Counted from the stretch's first letter, positions 8,548-16,881 are shown. The stretch is 64,000 bases of DNA from an uncultured Eggerthellaceae bacterium (GCA_910580205.1 CAJTVP010000001.1:104233-168232), one strand, 5' to 3'. Notes: generated from the sequence alone by a model not told the origin. Numbers and translations are program-made.

Positions 8548-8677
8548 GCATTCCCCTTCGCAGGAAACAACGCCCTGACAGGCGCACATTCTACCATCCT
8601 CATCTCTCGCTCATCCATCGAGCGGTTCATCGGGGTTGGGAAGGTGGTTCCTGATCGTCTTCCATCGGGCCAAGGGC

Positions 8678-9361
8678 TCACTCAGCAGGCCATCCGAATC
8701 CCTGGGCGTCGTTGGAGCACGGCCGCCCGAAACCGGTGGTCTGGCCAGGGAAGGGCGATACGCCATGCCTGCCAGGGAAAGGGGGCATGCCCAGGCCGCC
8801 AGAGAAGGATGGCATGGCATCTCTGTCGGGGAAAGAGCCCATGAACGCCCTCCCGTCGCCATCCGGATCCATGAAGCTTGCCACGGCCTCCCGACGCCGC
8901 TCCCATTCGCTTTGGAGCTCGCCCCAGCGCTCATCGCCCAGCGCTTCTTTCGCGTTCGCGATCATCTTGTCCAAGATGGCATCGAGCTGGTCGAGCTCTT
9001 CCTGGGAGAGGCCTGCGAGCATGTCAAGGTCAGCAGCGCCTTCGACTTCGGCCGCCCTGCCTGCGTCGGTGAGGTAGACGAGCATCACGCGCTTGTCAGC
9101 CTCGGATGGCATGCGCTCCACCAGGCCCGCCGCTTCCAGCTTCGCGAGGATCTCGTTCATGGATGAAACGCGGACGCCGGTCACGGAAGCGAGCTCTTTG
9201 GTGCTGAGGCCGTCTTTGATCTTGAGCATGGCCAGGACGCGTCCTTTGCCCCTCATCGGATCGAAGCGACGACGTGATCCTTGGGCTGGACGTCGCGCTG
9301 CTCCAGCGAGCTGCCAGACGATCATGAGCTTTTCCGCCAGGCTCTCTTTGGTGATCTTCAT
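8678..9361 (-). CDS. MarR family regulator with Gly/Pro/Phe-rich C-terminal tail
   Basis: The first ~150 residues are a MarR winged helix (GRVLAMLKIKDGLSTKELAS, VRVSSMNEILAKLEAAGLVE, then the wing). After residue ~165 the protein becomes low complexity, with imperfect repeats such as FSGGLGMPPFPG and RHGVSPFPGQTTGFG and no predicted helix. Total 227 residues, about 70 more than a normal MarR protein. Upstream lies an 11-bp inverted repeat (9382-9421), a good autoregulatory operator. The tail may mediate self-association; that is speculation. The threonine aldolase gene follows 130 bp downstream. Confidence 0.85.
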   Translation of the reverse strand: MKITKESLAEKLMIVWQLAGAARRPAQGSRRRFDPMRGKGRVLAMLKIKDGLSTKELASVTGVRVSSMNEILAKLEAAGLVERMPSEADKRVMLVYLTDAGRAAEVEGAADLDMLAGLSQEELDQLDAILDKMIANAKEALGDERWGELQSEWERRREAVASFMDPDGDGRAFMGSFPDRDAMPSFSGGLGMPPFPGRHGVSPFPGQTTGFGRPCSNDAQGFGWPAE

Positions 9362-9381
9362 GATGGTTCCTGCTTTCTACT

Positions 9382-9421
9382 GGTACCTGTTAGTTCTTTC
9401 GGGAAAACTATAACAGGTACC
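9382..9421. promoter_or_regulatory. Inverted-repeat operator upstream of the tailed MarR gene
   Basis: Arms GGTACCTGTTA (9382-9392) and TAACAGGTACC (9411-9421) are perfect complements. Each arm contains the palindrome GGTACC, and the outer copy extends to CAGGTACCTG, so this may be two half-overlapping dimer sites. The pair brackets the segment where a promoter for the MarR gene (start 9361) would lie. Repression by the MarR protein itself is the simplest interpretation. Confidence 0.75.
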
Positions 9422-9466
9422 TGCATAAAAGCAATCGAAAACATCTTCGCCGCTCACCTGCGGCCA

Positions 9467-9883
9467 TCATTGCCTGTCGTAGTAATCGAAGTCTGTGATG
9501 AAGTAGGTCCTGATGCGGCCATAGGGCGAGACGATGACGATCTCTCCCGTTGATGGTCGGAAGTACACGTCATCACCATCCTCTTGCTGGGTCTTGTGCA
9601 GCGAATCCGGATCGACGATGACCTCGTTCGCCTGGGTCAGATATTCTTCAACGCTTGCGGCCCCCACTTCGCTCCCGTGCTTGCGGAAGTGCTCCTCCAG
9701 ACTGGATTCGCTGCGGAACTCCAGCGGTTCGGTGATGGCGTTCTGGGTGCTGGCTGCCTGTTCGGTCGCATCCGCGTTGATCCCAATGGCGAATGCTGAG
9801 GCGAGGGCGATCGCCACCGCTGCGAGCAATGCGCCCAATCGTCGCGGATTCAAAGACCCGTTCCTCTGTCCTCCCTGACCCAT
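9467..9883 (-). CDS. Small secreted or membrane-anchored protein with BECR-nuclease-like domain
   Basis: A 138-residue protein with a signal peptide or membrane anchor (about residues 12-36, LGALLAAVAIALASAFAIGI) and a soluble domain. The domain has the pattern HFRKHGSEVG, EEYLTQA, DGDDVYF and a terminal GRIRTYF, which I associate with the Barnase-EndoU-ColicinE5/D-RelE fold found at the ends of polymorphic toxins and phage head proteins. No immunity gene is evident next to it. There is no Shine-Dalgarno; TACAAT lies six bases before ATG, so a leaderless mRNA is likely. An internal TTG is an alternative start. Function is a guess from motif memory. Confidence 0.6.
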   Translation of the reverse strand: MGQGGQRNGSLNPRRLGALLAAVAIALASAFAIGINADATEQAASTQNAITEPLEFRSESSLEEHFRKHGSEVGAASVEEYLTQANEVIVDPDSLHKTQQEDGDDVYFRPSTGEIVIVSPYGRIRTYFITDFDYYDRQ

Positions 9884-9998
9884 GTTGGCATTGTATCAAT
9901 TGGGGAAATGGTTCCTCTTCGCCGCAGACGCGCTCTCCTCCATTGGATACACTGGCATCGCTGTGGTGTGGCGCTGGTCGTGTGGAAAGGAGGCATGC

Positions 9999-10670
9999 AT
10001 GCAGAGGTGGCGCTTGGTGGCGGGCAGCTTGGGACTCGCTCTCTTCATCATGCTGACGGTGGGCGTGGTGCTGAACGCTCCTTTCGTGAGCGCGTTCGAT
10101 GCATGGGTGCAGTCTTGGACGTTCCCTCTGCGCGGTGACGAGGCGACAGCGGTGCTCACGGCGCTCACGCATGCTTCCAGTTCAAAGGTCTCCATCTTGG
10201 TGGCGGTCGCCTTCACCGTCTATCTGGCCGTGCGCATCGGCAAGCGCCAGGCGGCGGTCTATGGGGGCTGCGTCATCGTTGGCGAGGCGGCGGTGACGTT
10301 GGCGAAGCTGGTCGTGGATCGCACGCGGCCGCTCGGCATGAACCTGATCGAGTTCCCCGGTGACGCCTCGTTCCCGTCAGGGCACACCTTCGCAGCCATA
10401 GCCATCGTGGCCTTCGCACTGTACGTGGTGGTGCGTACGCACCCCAGCATGCCGCAGGCCGCCAAGGCGGCGCTGGCGGTCGTGGCCGTGGCATGGCCCA
10501 TCCTCATCGCCTTCACCCGCGTCTACCTGGGCGCTCATTGGCCCACCGACATCGTGGGGAGCTTCCTTCTGGGCGGCTGCGCCTTCTTCCCCTTCGCCAC
10601 GTGGGCATGGGATCGCGTCTGCGATGCCCCGGTGAAGGCCCTGCGTGGCGCCCACGCTCGCCAGGGATAG
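9999..10670 (+). CDS. PAP2 family phosphatase (membrane)
   Basis: A 223-residue integral membrane phosphatase of the undecaprenyl-pyrophosphate/phosphatidic-acid type. All three catalytic motifs are present: KLVVDRTRP (KX6RP), FPSGHTFA (PSGH) and TRVYLGAHWPTD (RX5HX3D), between about six hydrophobic segments. The ATG at 9999 has AAAGGAGG five bases upstream; a start at 9882 would add 39 poorly conserved residues and overlap the divergent gene. It stands alone. Whether the substrate is C55-PP or another lipid phosphate cannot be read from the sequence. Confidence 0.9.
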   Translation: MQRWRLVAGSLGLALFIMLTVGVVLNAPFVSAFDAWVQSWTFPLRGDEATAVLTALTHASSSKVSILVAVAFTVYLAVRIGKRQAAVYGGCVIVGEAAVTLAKLVVDRTRPLGMNLIEFPGDASFPSGHTFAAIAIVAFALYVVVRTHPSMPQAAKAALAVVAVAWPILIAFTRVYLGAHWPTDIVGSFLLGGCAFFPFATWAWDRVCDAPVKALRGAHARQG

Positions 10671-10703
10671 CAGCTGAGCGCTTTGACCCTGGTTCCAGGG
10701 CGC

Positions 10704-11642
10704 CTAGTCGTACTTGTAGAAGCCCTCGCCAGCGTTGATGCCCGTCTTGCCCTCGTCGATGCGCTGCTTCAACATGGCGGCGATGCGCGCGGCCGTGCTG
10801 CCAGGCTCTTGGGCGGCGGGGCTTGCGGCCACGATGTTGTGGGCTGTGGTCAGCCCCACGACATCCAAAATGCGGAAGGGGCCCAGCGGTGCACCGGTGC
10901 CCAGCGTCCAGGCCTTGTCTATGGTCTCGAAGTCGGCCACATCATTGGCCAGCAGCGCCTCAGCGGCGCTCAAGAACGGCACCAGCATGCTGTTCAGCAG
11001 GTAGCCTGGCTGCTCTTTCTTCAGCTCCAGCGGCACCATGCCGATGGCTTTCGCGAAGGCGATCACCGCCTGGTAAGACGCGGGGCTGGTCTTGGCGGTG
11101 CCCATGACCTCAGCCGTGTTCTGCTTCCAGATGTTGTTGGCGAAGTGCAGCGCCAAGAACCGGTCAGGGCGGCCGGTGAAGCCGGCCATGGCGCTGGGAA
11201 GCAGCGTGGATGAATTGGTGCACAAGATGGTGCGTTCGGGCAGCAGGTCCTTGATGGCGGTGTAGAAGGCGTCCTTCTCATCGATGACCTCGGCGATGGC
11301 CTCGATGACCAGGTCCGCATCGCCGAAGGCCTCCTCATGGCTGGTGGTGAGCGCCAGCCCATCGCAGGCTGCGTCCACTCGGGCGATCAGCTCATCCAGC
11401 TCGCTCTCTGGCACGTCGGGGGAGTCGGTGAGGCCGGGGCAGAACGCGCGCGGGTCGGTCTTGAGGGCGGCCAGCGTCTGCTTGTAGATGCCGCGCAAGC
11501 GCTCCAGCTTCGGACGCGTGCGTTCGATGGAGCCTTCGCTGCGCAGCCACAGGGTTACGTCGAAGCCCTTGTAGGCGCTCTGCAGCGCTATCTGGCTGCC
11601 CAGCACGCCTCCGCCGGCTACGGTGACTTTTTTGATCTCCAT
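10704..11642 (-). CDS. 3-hydroxyacyl-CoA dehydrogenase
   Basis: An NAD-dependent short-chain 3-hydroxyacyl-CoA (3-hydroxybutyryl-CoA) dehydrogenase of 312 residues. The Rossmann motif is VTVAGGGVLGSQIALQSAYK, and the catalytic region has CTNSSTLLPS and LALHFANNIWKQNTAEVMG, where family members carry His-Phe and the Asn-Glu dyad. The C-terminal helical domain (GYLLNSMLVPFL, then GPFRILDVVG) is standard. ATG at 11642 has AGGAGGT four bases upstream. No thiolase or crotonase neighbours it, so its pathway cannot be inferred from context. Confidence 0.88.
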   Translation of the reverse strand: MEIKKVTVAGGGVLGSQIALQSAYKGFDVTLWLRSEGSIERTRPKLERLRGIYKQTLAALKTDPRAFCPGLTDSPDVPESELDELIARVDAACDGLALTTSHEEAFGDADLVIEAIAEVIDEKDAFYTAIKDLLPERTILCTNSSTLLPSAMAGFTGRPDRFLALHFANNIWKQNTAEVMGTAKTSPASYQAVIAFAKAIGMVPLELKKEQPGYLLNSMLVPFLSAAEALLANDVADFETIDKAWTLGTGAPLGPFRILDVVGLTTAHNIVAASPAAQEPGSTAARIAAMLKQRIDEGKTGINAGEGFYKYD

Positions 11643-11811
11643 GGGACCTCCTGTCGTCGGGGGTTCGCGTACGCGCCGCGGAGCGGTTTTCCATGCCGGA
11701 TCTGCTCCATGCTTCGCCCGGAGCAAAAGCCCTCACAGGCTCTCCGCGACGCCAATGGGAGGAACTTTACGCGAATCGAGGCCCTGATGGGAGGATCAAG
11801 CCGATTTGTAA

Positions 11812-11826
11812 CATGCTCGTAGCATG
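11812..11826. repeat. Short dyad upstream of the hydroxyacyl-CoA dehydrogenase gene
   Basis: CATGCT and AGCATG are perfect six-base arms around CGT. It lies about 170 bp upstream of the dehydrogenase start within a 267-bp non-coding interval (11643-11909), which also holds a weaker GTGCC/GGCAC pair at 11831-11848. It could be an operator; I see no clear promoter there. Confidence 0.35.
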
Positions 11827-11909
11827 GAGCGTGCCAAAGTGAGGGCACCAAAGGGTCGCACCTCCGCTACCTGCATCTGGGATCGTTTCGGTGGTCTCTC
11901 GGATGCTGA

Positions 11910-12923
11910 TCAGGCGGGGACCAGCCAGGTCGCTTCGTCGTTGGACCAGAAGCTCGGCTGATACACCACCTTCGCGATGGGGCCTTCGAAATACACGTTG
12001 CCGGTCATCGTGCCGCCGGGAGCCAGCTCCCCATAGGTGAATTCCTCTTCACCATCGGTGTAATAAGCACGGTTTCGCCGGGCACCCTGCGCGTCTTCGC
12101 CGCTCCAATCCAAGGGGTTGAATGGATTGGCTTGGGTTCCGTTGTTCTTGTAGGTGACATTCACGCAGGTGTAGGTTGAATCTGAATACGTCTCCGTCAA
12201 ACCGCCCTGCACTGAATTGACCGTGACCTCCATGCCGTTGTTGAGGACGACGGGGGATCCCAACGAGAGGTCAGAGAGATTCTGCTGTGCGGCAGAAGAG
12301 TCGGCGGAGGAGCTTTGAGAGGAAGAGCTCGCCGATGAGCTGCTGGCGCTTGATGAGGACGCGCTGGAGAATGAAGTGGATCCGTAAGATGACTTCAGCT
12401 CGTCCACCGCTTCGTCTATGGCAGCCGAATACGCCATCTGGGTGATGAGGACGGCGATGAAGGCGATGACGCAGAGGATGATGCCAGCTATGGACAGTCC
12501 TTTGCCACGAGCGCCTTTGCGGAAGCATTTCACGGTTCCCAGAATGGCGAAAACGAGCCCTATGACGGCGAGGATGGCGGAGAAGTTGTTGAAGATGGGC
12601 ACCCATGAGGTGAGGAGCGCCACGAGCCCGATGACGAATCCGGTGATGCCGAACGCTGACATCTTCCCGCTGCTTTGGGGCGCTTCGGAAACAGGTTGCG
12701 CTTGCTGGTATGGCTGGTATGGCTGCGTTTGCGCAGGCTGAGAGTTCATGACCTGTGTCGGCTGCGCCACCTGAGTTGGTTGCATTTGATCGAACGGTTG
12801 GGAGTTTTGGTTCTGGGCAGGCGCAGAGGGGGCTGTGTACTGCGTCCATTGGACGCCGTCCCACCACCGAAGCATCCCTGGCATTCCAGAAGGATCTTGA
12901 TACCAACCTGGTGATGCTGCCAT
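11910..12923 (-). CDS. DUF2510 membrane protein with Ser-rich linker and DUF4352-like domain
   Basis: About 337 residues. The N-terminus has the DUF2510 motif GWYQDPSG with RWWDGVQWTQYT, then a Gln/Pro-rich stretch, three hydrophobic helices (about residues 95-180), a striking linker of almost pure Ser/Ala with repeats of ASSSS, and a C-terminal beta-rich domain resembling DUF4352 (VTVNSVQGG, TCVNVTYKNNG). This layout is common in actinobacterial surface proteins whose extracytoplasmic domain binds an unknown partner. The ATG at 12923 has AAGGGGG upstream. Function unknown. Confidence 0.8.
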   Translation of the reverse strand: MAASPGWYQDPSGMPGMLRWWDGVQWTQYTAPSAPAQNQNSQPFDQMQPTQVAQPTQVMNSQPAQTQPYQPYQQAQPVSEAPQSSGKMSAFGITGFVIGLVALLTSWVPIFNNFSAILAVIGLVFAILGTVKCFRKGARGKGLSIAGIILCVIAFIAVLITQMAYSAAIDEAVDELKSSYGSTSFSSASSSSASSSSASSSSQSSSADSSAAQQNLSDLSLGSPVVLNNGMEVTVNSVQGGLTETYSDSTYTCVNVTYKNNGTQANPFNPLDWSGEDAQGARRNRAYYTDGEEEFTYGELAPGGTMTGNVYFEGPIAKVVYQPSFWSNDEATWLVPA

Positions 12924-13032
12924 AGCGCGCCCCCTTGCAACAGGAATCCACAAATGCTACACAATTCTAACAGTTCCCTCTGCAAAGCGATGTTTCTGGA
13001 TTCTGTACAGTTTGGTTGGAGGTGCATCTCGC

Positions 13033-13058
13033 AAAAAAGGACTCCCGGGTGGGAGTCC
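13033..13058 (-). terminator. Terminator of tRNA-Ala
   Basis: Read on the minus strand, an eight-base-pair stem GGACTCCC/GGGAGTCC with a four-base loop is followed by six T. It lies 12 bp beyond the CCA end of the tRNA. Confidence 0.92.
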
Positions 13059-13069
13059 TTTGGTGTGGC

Positions 13070-13145
13070 TGGTGGAGATGATGGGACTTGAACCCACGAC
13101 TTCCACGTTGCGAACGTGGCGCTCTCCCAACTGAGCTACATCCCC
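13070..13145 (-). tRNA. tRNA-Ala (anticodon CGC)
   Basis: A 76-nt cloverleaf with encoded CCA. The anticodon loop is TTCGCAA (anticodon CGC, reading GCG). The acceptor stem GGGGATG/CATCTCC contains the G3:U70 wobble that identifies alanine tRNA. D-loop GCTCAGTTGG and T-loop GTTCAAGTC are regular. No integrase or attachment-site duplication flanks it. Confidence 0.97.
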
Positions 13146-13186
13146 GGATCTTGCGCAGCTGCAAAGCTGCAAGCGGATATTCTCAT

Positions 13187-13220
13187 AAAAAAGCGACCCG
13201 ATGTCAAACGTCGGATCGCT
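13187..13220 (-). terminator. Terminator after veg
   Basis: On the minus strand a 10-bp stem AGCGATCCGA/TCGGGTCGCT with one G-T pair and a nine-base loop is followed by a run of T. It lies 25 bp beyond the veg stop, separating that gene from the tRNA. Confidence 0.9.
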
Positions 13221-13244
13221 CTGCGCTGCGAAAGGGATCCGACC

Positions 13245-13589
13245 CTACGAAAGCACCTGCTCCTTGTCGTGGAACAGCTTGATGTTCTCCAAGGCAGGCT
13301 CCGGTGGCGTGTCGTCGATGAATTCGCCGAACAGGGGCTCCCCGTCTTGGGAAAGCTCCACCATGCCCGTGAGCACGTCTGCGTACTGATACGAATGGCG
13401 CGCCGTGCGCCCGCGTTTGCGCTCCACTTCCATGATGAACAGCTGCGGATGCACCTGCGTGAGCACGCCGATGTTCTCGACGATCTTGGATCGTCCCATG
13501 TTCGCGCGGACCTTGATCTTCTGCCCGACGAAATCATTCAGCGTGTCGTGGATGCCTTCGACGATCTTGGATTGCTTCGCCAGATCCAT
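13245..13589 (-). CDS. veg: Veg family protein
   Basis: A 114-residue homologue of Bacillus Veg, a small DNA/RNA-associated protein linked to biofilm matrix and spore outgrowth. The family core is clear: a Gly-Lys basic strand GQKIKVRANMGRSKIVENIG, followed by VLTQVHPQLFIMEV and the diagnostic SYQYADVLTGMVEL. After the usual end (~86 residues) it has an extra acidic tail of about 30 residues (FIDDTPPEPALENI). ATG at 13589 follows AAAGGATGGGG; the longer upstream frame lacks family similarity. Confidence 0.82.
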   Translation of the reverse strand: MDLAKQSKIVEGIHDTLNDFVGQKIKVRANMGRSKIVENIGVLTQVHPQLFIMEVERKRGRTARHSYQYADVLTGMVELSQDGEPLFGEFIDDTPPEPALENIKLFHDKEQVLS

Positions 13590-13750
13590 GAATCCCCATC
13601 CTTTGCGTTGCTGACAACGGATATGTTCGCGGTATAGTAGCACCAAGAACAGTGAACGGTCGTTTTGAAGGGGTGAACGGCAACAGTCATGAACGATTGA
13701 TATACGGTTTTCGTTCGCGCATGTTCGCGCCATCTCATAAAGGAGCCGCC

Positions 13751-14767
13751 ATGTTCAAAGAAGCCACCTACGCCGACTTGCCCGCATTCAAAGCCGCCCA
13801 CCTGACCGATGAGGCGGCGGGGACGGGTTGCACCGTCTTCTTGTGCCCCGAAGGGGCGAGCGCTGGGGTGGATGTGCGCGGCGGAGCTCCTGCCACGCGC
13901 GAAACGGATCTTCTTCGCCCAGAGAACATGGTCGAATCCATTCATGGAGTGGTGCTCTCTGGTGGCAGCGCTTTCGGGTTGGAGGCGGCGGATGGCGTCA
14001 TGGATGCGCTGGCCGAAGAGGGCGTGGGCTTCGCATTGGCGGGATCGCGCGTCCCCATCGTCTGCGGCGCATCCCTGTTCGACCTTCCCGTGGGCCAGCC
14101 GGTCCACCCAAGCAAAGAGGATGGCCGCGCTGCCGCCCGCGCCGCCCTGGCCATGCCGGGCGCGCGTTTGGACGAAGGGAACGTGGGCGCGGGCACCGGC
14201 GCCACCGTGGGGAAGATGGGCTTGCCCACCCAGGCGATGAAGTCCGGCTTCGGTTGGGCCGGGTTGCGGCTGGGAGAGCTCGTGGTCATCGCGAACGTGG
14301 CTGTGAACGCGCTCGGCAACGTGATGGATGAGAACGGGGGCTGGCTGGCAGGCGTGCGGGGGGAGGATGGCCGCGTGATGGACCCGCTCGCCGCCGCCAT
14401 GCATGCGATGGCCTTGCGCCAGCAAGCCGCAGCCGCCGCCAGCGACGAGAACGCCACCGGAAGCGCTCAAGCTTCTGGCGAAGGGGCGCCCGTTTCCAAC
14501 ACCACGCTCGGCTGCGTGCTCACCAACGCGCGCCTGACCAAAGCGCAGGCGACGAAAGTGGCGCAGATCGCCCAAGATGCTTATGCGCGCGCCATCAAAC
14601 CGGTGCACACCTTGAACGATGGGGATGCCATCTTCGTCATGGCCTCCGGGGAGGTCCCAGCCCAAACGGATATGGTCGCCATCCTGGCCACCGAGGCCAT
14701 GGAGCGGGCCATCCGCTCGGCCGTGCGCCATGCGGCTCCTGCTTACGGGCTCGCTGCCGCTCATTGA
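13751..14767 (+). CDS. P1 family peptidase (DmpA/L-aminopeptidase-like)
   Basis: A 338-residue Ntn-type self-processing aminopeptidase. Typical blocks are VVLSGGSAFGLEAADGVMDA, GAGTGATVGKM, and the processing region PVSNTTLGCVLTNA, where cleavage before a Thr/Ser creates the N-terminal nucleophile of the beta chain. ATG at 13751 has AAAGGAG six bases upstream. An internal Ala/Gly/Ser-rich segment (residues ~215-245) just before the cleavage site looks like a flexible loop. The natural substrate of these enzymes is often unknown; small N-terminal beta- or D-amino acid peptides are hydrolysed by some. Confidence 0.88.
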   Translation: MFKEATYADLPAFKAAHLTDEAAGTGCTVFLCPEGASAGVDVRGGAPATRETDLLRPENMVESIHGVVLSGGSAFGLEAADGVMDALAEEGVGFALAGSRVPIVCGASLFDLPVGQPVHPSKEDGRAAARAALAMPGARLDEGNVGAGTGATVGKMGLPTQAMKSGFGWAGLRLGELVVIANVAVNALGNVMDENGGWLAGVRGEDGRVMDPLAAAMHAMALRQQAAAAASDENATGSAQASGEGAPVSNTTLGCVLTNARLTKAQATKVAQIAQDAYARAIKPVHTLNDGDAIFVMASGEVPAQTDMVAILATEAMERAIRSAVRHAAPAYGLAAAH

Positions 14768-14827
14768 TCCGGTGACGTCTTGGGCCGCAGCCGTCGCGCC
14801 CGTTCGCAGTTGCGCTACCATGCCGTC

Positions 14828-16183
14828 ATGGATTCTGGGATGACAGAGCGGCTGCGCCGCGCGCTGGTGCAGGACAAGCGCCTGAGCGCTACTCAATGGC
14901 TGGTCGATTGCGCGCTGGCTGCGGGCGCCTTCGGGTTCGGTGTGCTCCAGATGACGTTCTCCGTGAACTTGTTCTTGCCGGATGAGTTCACGCGCCTCAT
15001 GTTGGGCATCCGCTCCGTCACGCCCTCCGCTTTCGCTCTGTTGGGCGTCCTGCTCACCTGCCTGCCGCTCGTCGTGCGTGAAAAGCTCCCGTGGCCGGCC
15101 TATGCAGCGTGCCTTCTGTTCTGGGTGATCTTCACCGGCATCCTCGACCTGACGTCGCTCTCCCTCGCCGGGCCGCTCGTCGCCCTGTTCACGGTCGCCT
15201 ATGAGCGCACGCGGGGTGAATCCGCGGCTGCCGCGGCCATCATGCTCCTCTGCGTGCTCGCGCTGCCGCTTTTGGTGCCGCACGGCAACACGCCGGTCAT
15301 GAACCTCACCATGCTCCAGAACGCCACCCTCGTGGCCGCCGTGGCGTTGGCGGGGTACGCCTTCCATGTGCGCGAGGAATACGTGGCAGAAGCCCAGAAG
15401 CGCGTCAGCCAAGCTGAGCGGCTCCAAGAGGCCGAACGACTGCGGGCTCAAGAGGAGAGCGCGAAGGCTCAAGCCGAAGCGCTGCAGCGCGTGGAGATGG
15501 AGCGCGTCCGCATAGCGCGGGAGGTGCATGACATCACGGCCCATTCGCTTTCCGCGGTGAACATCCAGTCCGCTGCCGCGCTGCGCCTGTTGGACGTGGA
15601 TCCCGAGGGAGCTCGCGCTGCTCTTGAAACCGTGCGGGCCACGTCGAAAGAGGCGCTCGACGAGATCCGCGCCATGATCGGCGTGCTGCGCGACGGGACC
15701 TCGGCGGACCTGGGGGAGCCGACAAGCGGCACGGAGCGCCTGGGCAGCTTGGTGGACCTTTTGGAAGCCGCCGGGGTGTCCGCATCCTTGGATGAGACGC
15801 GCTATGAGCGGCAGCGCGTCTCCGCCTATCTGGACGTGACGCTCTTCGGCATCGCCCGCGAGGCCGTGACCAACATCGTGCGCCACGCCCATGCCGAAAG
15901 CGCCCGCATCACCGTGGCGACGGATGGTCCGTTCGCTGCCGTTGAGGTGGTGGATGATGGCGTTGGCTCGAACAATGGCGAAGGGGCGGCACGGGAAACC
16001 CCCGCGCAAGAGGCCCAAGGCCATGGCATCCAAGGGATGCGCGAGCGCGTGGGCCTCCTTGGCGGCGCGTTCGAAGCGGGCTCCATTCCCGAAGGCGGCT
16101 TTCGCGTCTTCGCGCGCATCCCTCTCACCACGAAAGGCGGGACCAGCGTCGCGCAAGCGGCACCGGAAGGGGAGAGCGCATGA
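14828..16183 (+). CDS. Two-component sensor histidine kinase (NarL-partner type)
   Basis: A membrane sensor kinase of about 451 residues. Five or six hydrophobic segments fill residues ~25-175, then a coiled coil rich in Glu/Ala/Arg, the HisKA_3 dimerisation motif REVHDITAHSLSAVNIQ with the phospho-His, and a HATPase_c domain (REAVTNIVRHAHAESARI, VVDDGVG, GIQGMRERVGLLGG). It overlaps the response regulator by 4 bp. There is no Shine-Dalgarno; TACCAT ends exactly six bases before the chosen ATG, suggesting a leaderless mRNA. Another ATG at 14840 is possible. The stimulus is unknown; the large membrane domain has no extracytoplasmic sensor. Confidence 0.9.
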   Translation: MDSGMTERLRRALVQDKRLSATQWLVDCALAAGAFGFGVLQMTFSVNLFLPDEFTRLMLGIRSVTPSAFALLGVLLTCLPLVVREKLPWPAYAACLLFWVIFTGILDLTSLSLAGPLVALFTVAYERTRGESAAAAAIMLLCVLALPLLVPHGNTPVMNLTMLQNATLVAAVALAGYAFHVREEYVAEAQKRVSQAERLQEAERLRAQEESAKAQAEALQRVEMERVRIAREVHDITAHSLSAVNIQSAAALRLLDVDPEGARAALETVRATSKEALDEIRAMIGVLRDGTSADLGEPTSGTERLGSLVDLLEAAGVSASLDETRYERQRVSAYLDVTLFGIAREAVTNIVRHAHAESARITVATDGPFAAVEVVDDGVGSNNGEGAARETPAQEAQGHGIQGMRERVGLLGGAFEAGSIPEGGFRVFARIPLTTKGGTSVAQAAPEGESA

Positions 16184-16881
16184 GGCCGGTGCCGGAAAAG
16201 ACCATCCGCGTGCTGGTGGTCGATGACCAAGAGCTCGTCCGTTCGGGATACAAGGCCATCTTGAACACGTTTTCGGATTTGGATGTGGTGGGCATGGCCA
16301 CCAACGGCGAAGAGGCGCTGTCGGAAGCGCTGCGCCTGAAACCGGACGTGGTGCTCATGGACATCCGGATGCCTCAGATGGATGGCATCCAGGCCACCCG
16401 TCAGATCACGGAAAGCCCGCTTCTGGCGAACACTCACGTGCTGGTGCTGACCACCTTCGACATCGATGAGCACGTCTACGATGCCCTGGGCGCAGGGGCC
16501 AGCGGCTTTCTCCTCAAGGATGCGGAACCGGAGCGGATCGCGGAGGCCATCCGCATCGTGGAGCGGGGAGAGGCGCTGATCCAGCCTTCGGTCATGCGGC
16601 GATTGGTGGACGCCTTCGCGAAAGGTGGCCGCGCAGGCAAAGCGGCGGCTTCTGATTCCGCTCGCGCGCAGGTCGCGGAGCTCACTGAACGGGAACGGGA
16701 GGTGCTCTCGTTGGTGGCAGCGGGCGCGGACAATGCTCAGATAGCGGAGGCGCTGTTCATCTCACCCGCCACGGTCAAGACGCATCTGGCGCGCATCATG
16801 GCAAAGGCCGATGCTCACGACCGGGCGCAACTGGTCATTCTGGCCTACGAAAGCGGCCTGGTCACTCCAGGAGCTTCGTGA
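16180..16881 (+). CDS. LuxR/NarL family response regulator
   Basis: A 233-residue two-domain regulator. The receiver domain has VLVVDDQELV, the phospho-acceptor in VVLMDIRMPQMDG, and LTTFDIDEH and FLLKDAEPE switch residues. The C-terminal GerE helix-turn-helix reads LTEREREVLSLVAAGADNAQ then ISPATVKTHLARIMAKADA. The start overlaps the kinase stop (ATGA), showing translational coupling, so the two form a cognate pair. Confidence 0.95.
   Translation: MRPVPEKTIRVLVVDDQELVRSGYKAILNTFSDLDVVGMATNGEEALSEALRLKPDVVLMDIRMPQMDGIQATRQITESPLLANTHVLVLTTFDIDEHVYDALGAGASGFLLKDAEPERIAEAIRIVERGEALIQPSVMRRLVDAFAKGGRAGKAAASDSARAQVAELTEREREVLSLVAAGADNAQIAEALFISPATVKTHLARIMAKADAHDRAQLVILAYESGLVTPGAS

Noticed and set aside
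10687..10700. Hairpin CCCTGG-TT-CCAGGG between the PAP2 and dehydrogenase genes as a terminator
   Set aside because: The loop is only two bases and no T run follows in either direction; left as a weak dyad.
12290..12390. Repetitive sequence inside the DUF2510 gene taken for a DNA repeat
   Set aside because: It encodes the Ser/Ala linker of the protein; the repetition is at protein level.
13070..13145. tRNA-Ala and tRNA-Lys (25779-25854) as possible integration sites
   Set aside because: I looked for a neighbouring integrase and for a duplicated tRNA 3' end and saw neither.
12957..13172. Short open frames over the tRNA-Ala gene
   Set aside because: They translate the tRNA itself and its terminator.
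13538..16156. An 872-codon open frame on the minus strand across the P1 peptidase and kinase genes
   Set aside because: It is antisense to two genes with clear domains, is Arg/His/Gly-rich without domain motifs, and has no ribosome site; GC-rich genomes give such long shadow frames.
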